This document shows positions 63,575 to 64,000 of a DNA stretch of 64,000 nt, piece after piece. The stretch is from an uncultured Flavobacteriales bacterium. Lineage in GTDB: Bacteria > Bacteroidota > Bacteroidia > Flavobacteriales > UBA7312. A program made the translations under genes and the position numbers. Under the pieces are notes generated by a model that was given only the letters and a program-made list of their open reading frames with translations, was not told where the DNA came from and ran no database searches. Location of the stretch: positions 49,553 to 113,552 of the forward strand of contig CAJWWC010000003.1 of assembly GCA_913048435.1 (NCBI GenBank). Direction: 5' to 3'. Positions within the stretch are counted from its first letter, which is position 1. Every line of letters begins with the position of its first letter.

Positions 63575-64000
63575 CTATTGTAAAATTAACTTTTCAGTAA
63601 ATATTCTATTATTTGTAATAATAATCAGATTAAAGATACCTTTTGGATACATAGACAAATCTAAAAACATAGTGTAATTTCCATTTACATTTAACTTATT
63701 GCCTAAAATTTTCTCACCAATAAGATTGGTCAAGTTAATATCAATTATGCCATGGGAAATAAATTCTAATGTAAAGCTATCATAAGAAGGGTTAGGAAAT
63801 ATGTTGAGACTAAATTCTTTTTCTATTATCAAAGAAATGTCTTGACATTGTTTTTCACATTCTTCTAAGCTTAAGTACTCTCCTGTCCCATCATTTAAGA
63901 CCCCACAAACACCATTATCACATCTCCAACTCTTTATTATTTGACTACAATCAGTTTCACATTCATTTAAATCATCATAAAATCCAGAACCATCCATTGG
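63575..64000 (-). CDS. Secreted Cys-rich repeat protein with T9SS sorting domain (partial)
   Basis: Only the C-terminal part is in the window; the frame is open to base 64000, so the track's Met at 63997 is internal. Two cysteine repeats are seen: FYDDLNECETDC and WRCDNGVCGVLNDGTGEYLSLEECEKQC. They are followed by a type A Por secretion domain starting LNIFPNPSYDSFTLEF and ending KGIFNLIIITNNRIFTEKLILQ. The protein is thus a T9SS-exported surface or extracellular protein. The function of the N-terminal part is unknown. Stop lies 23 bases from the shared terminator. Confidence 0.88.
   Translation of the reverse strand, partial: PMDGSGFYDDLNECETDCSQIIKSWRCDNGVCGVLNDGTGEYLSLEECEKQCQDISLIIEKEFSLNIFPNPSYDSFTLEFISHGIIDINLTNLIGEKILGNKLNVNGNYTMFLDLSMYPKGIFNLIIITNNRIFTEKLILQ

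Overview
The window is about 64 kb of low-GC chromosomal DNA from a member of the Bacteroidota, most likely a marine or free-living Flavobacteriales relative. The grounds are gliding-type gldF and gldG genes, Por-type (T9SS) C-terminal sorting domains on two secreted proteins, SusC/BtuB-type outer-membrane import, lack of clear Shine-Dalgarno sites, and promoters of the Bacteroidota type (TTG, about 19 bases, TAnnTTTG). No insertion sequence, prophage, CRISPR array or rRNA was seen. Most of it is a conserved, tightly packed housekeeping chromosome with many ATGA or TAATG stop/start overlaps.

Layout. 1-6078: a LuxC-type acyl-CoA reductase (cut by the window edge, minus strand) faces a run of ferredoxin, a secreted unknown, serC, serA, a DUF1015 protein and yggS. 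6079-7540: a MarR regulator with a small downstream ORF is divergent from a pirin gene, with two near-identical 12-base palindromic boxes between them. 7544-9431: phoH-purC. 9539-15263: SAM hydrolase-type protein, monooxygenase-like protein, gldF, gldG, a DUF4340-like protein and dnaN. 15312-16196: an outer-membrane beta-barrel protein with a strong terminator. 16391-20040: comB-like phosphatase, gcvT and a cation/proton antiporter, all on the minus strand.

20072-27688 (minus strand): a vitamin B12 region. A cobalamin riboswitch controls a BtuB-like receptor and a BtuG-like surface lipoprotein. Upstream lie cobC, cobS and cobT (nucleotide-loop assembly), then hmgL and pyrD. A decayed copy of the hmgL 3' part sits directly upstream of the riboswitch promoter. 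27723-28394: an XRE regulator and a 339-base AT-rich control region with repeats. 28395-33101: a small membrane protein, mutL, two rhomboid proteases and an endonuclease/exonuclease/phosphatase family protein. 33098-39530: a peptide-type binding lipoprotein, a gene-free stretch holding a nested inverted repeat (possible structured RNA), mtaB, lgt, a sodium/solute symporter and recR.

39634-46990: a glycosyltransferase, a 2-oxoacid dehydrogenase E2, an exonuclease, an SdpI-like protein and an FAH-family protein on the plus strand; a T9SS subtilase, mnmA and a YwqK-like protein on the minus strand. 46991-47434: a gene-poor stretch and tRNA-Arg. 47488-56894 (minus strand): plsY, a 1477-residue secreted protein of unknown function, prmA, tpiA, a DppB-type permease, a DoxX-like protein and a DUF1599 protein, closely packed and probably one long operon. 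Divergent from it are folP and the diadenylate cyclase gene. 58551-63141: a DppC/DppB/substrate-binding set. 63282-63500: tRNA-Ser and tRNA-Pro, each with a textbook promoter. The right edge cuts a secreted Cys-rich protein with a T9SS tail.

Functionally the window joins cofactor supply (B12, folate), serine and one-carbon metabolism (serC, serA, gcvT, folP), genome maintenance (dnaN, mutL, recR), translation and tRNA modification (prmA, mtaB, mnmA) and envelope biology (lgt, plsY, T9SS cargo, gldFG). The least explained items are the 1477-residue secreted protein, the nested inverted repeat at 34720-34851 and the hmgL remnant by the riboswitch. All statements come from reading the sequence; no database search was run.
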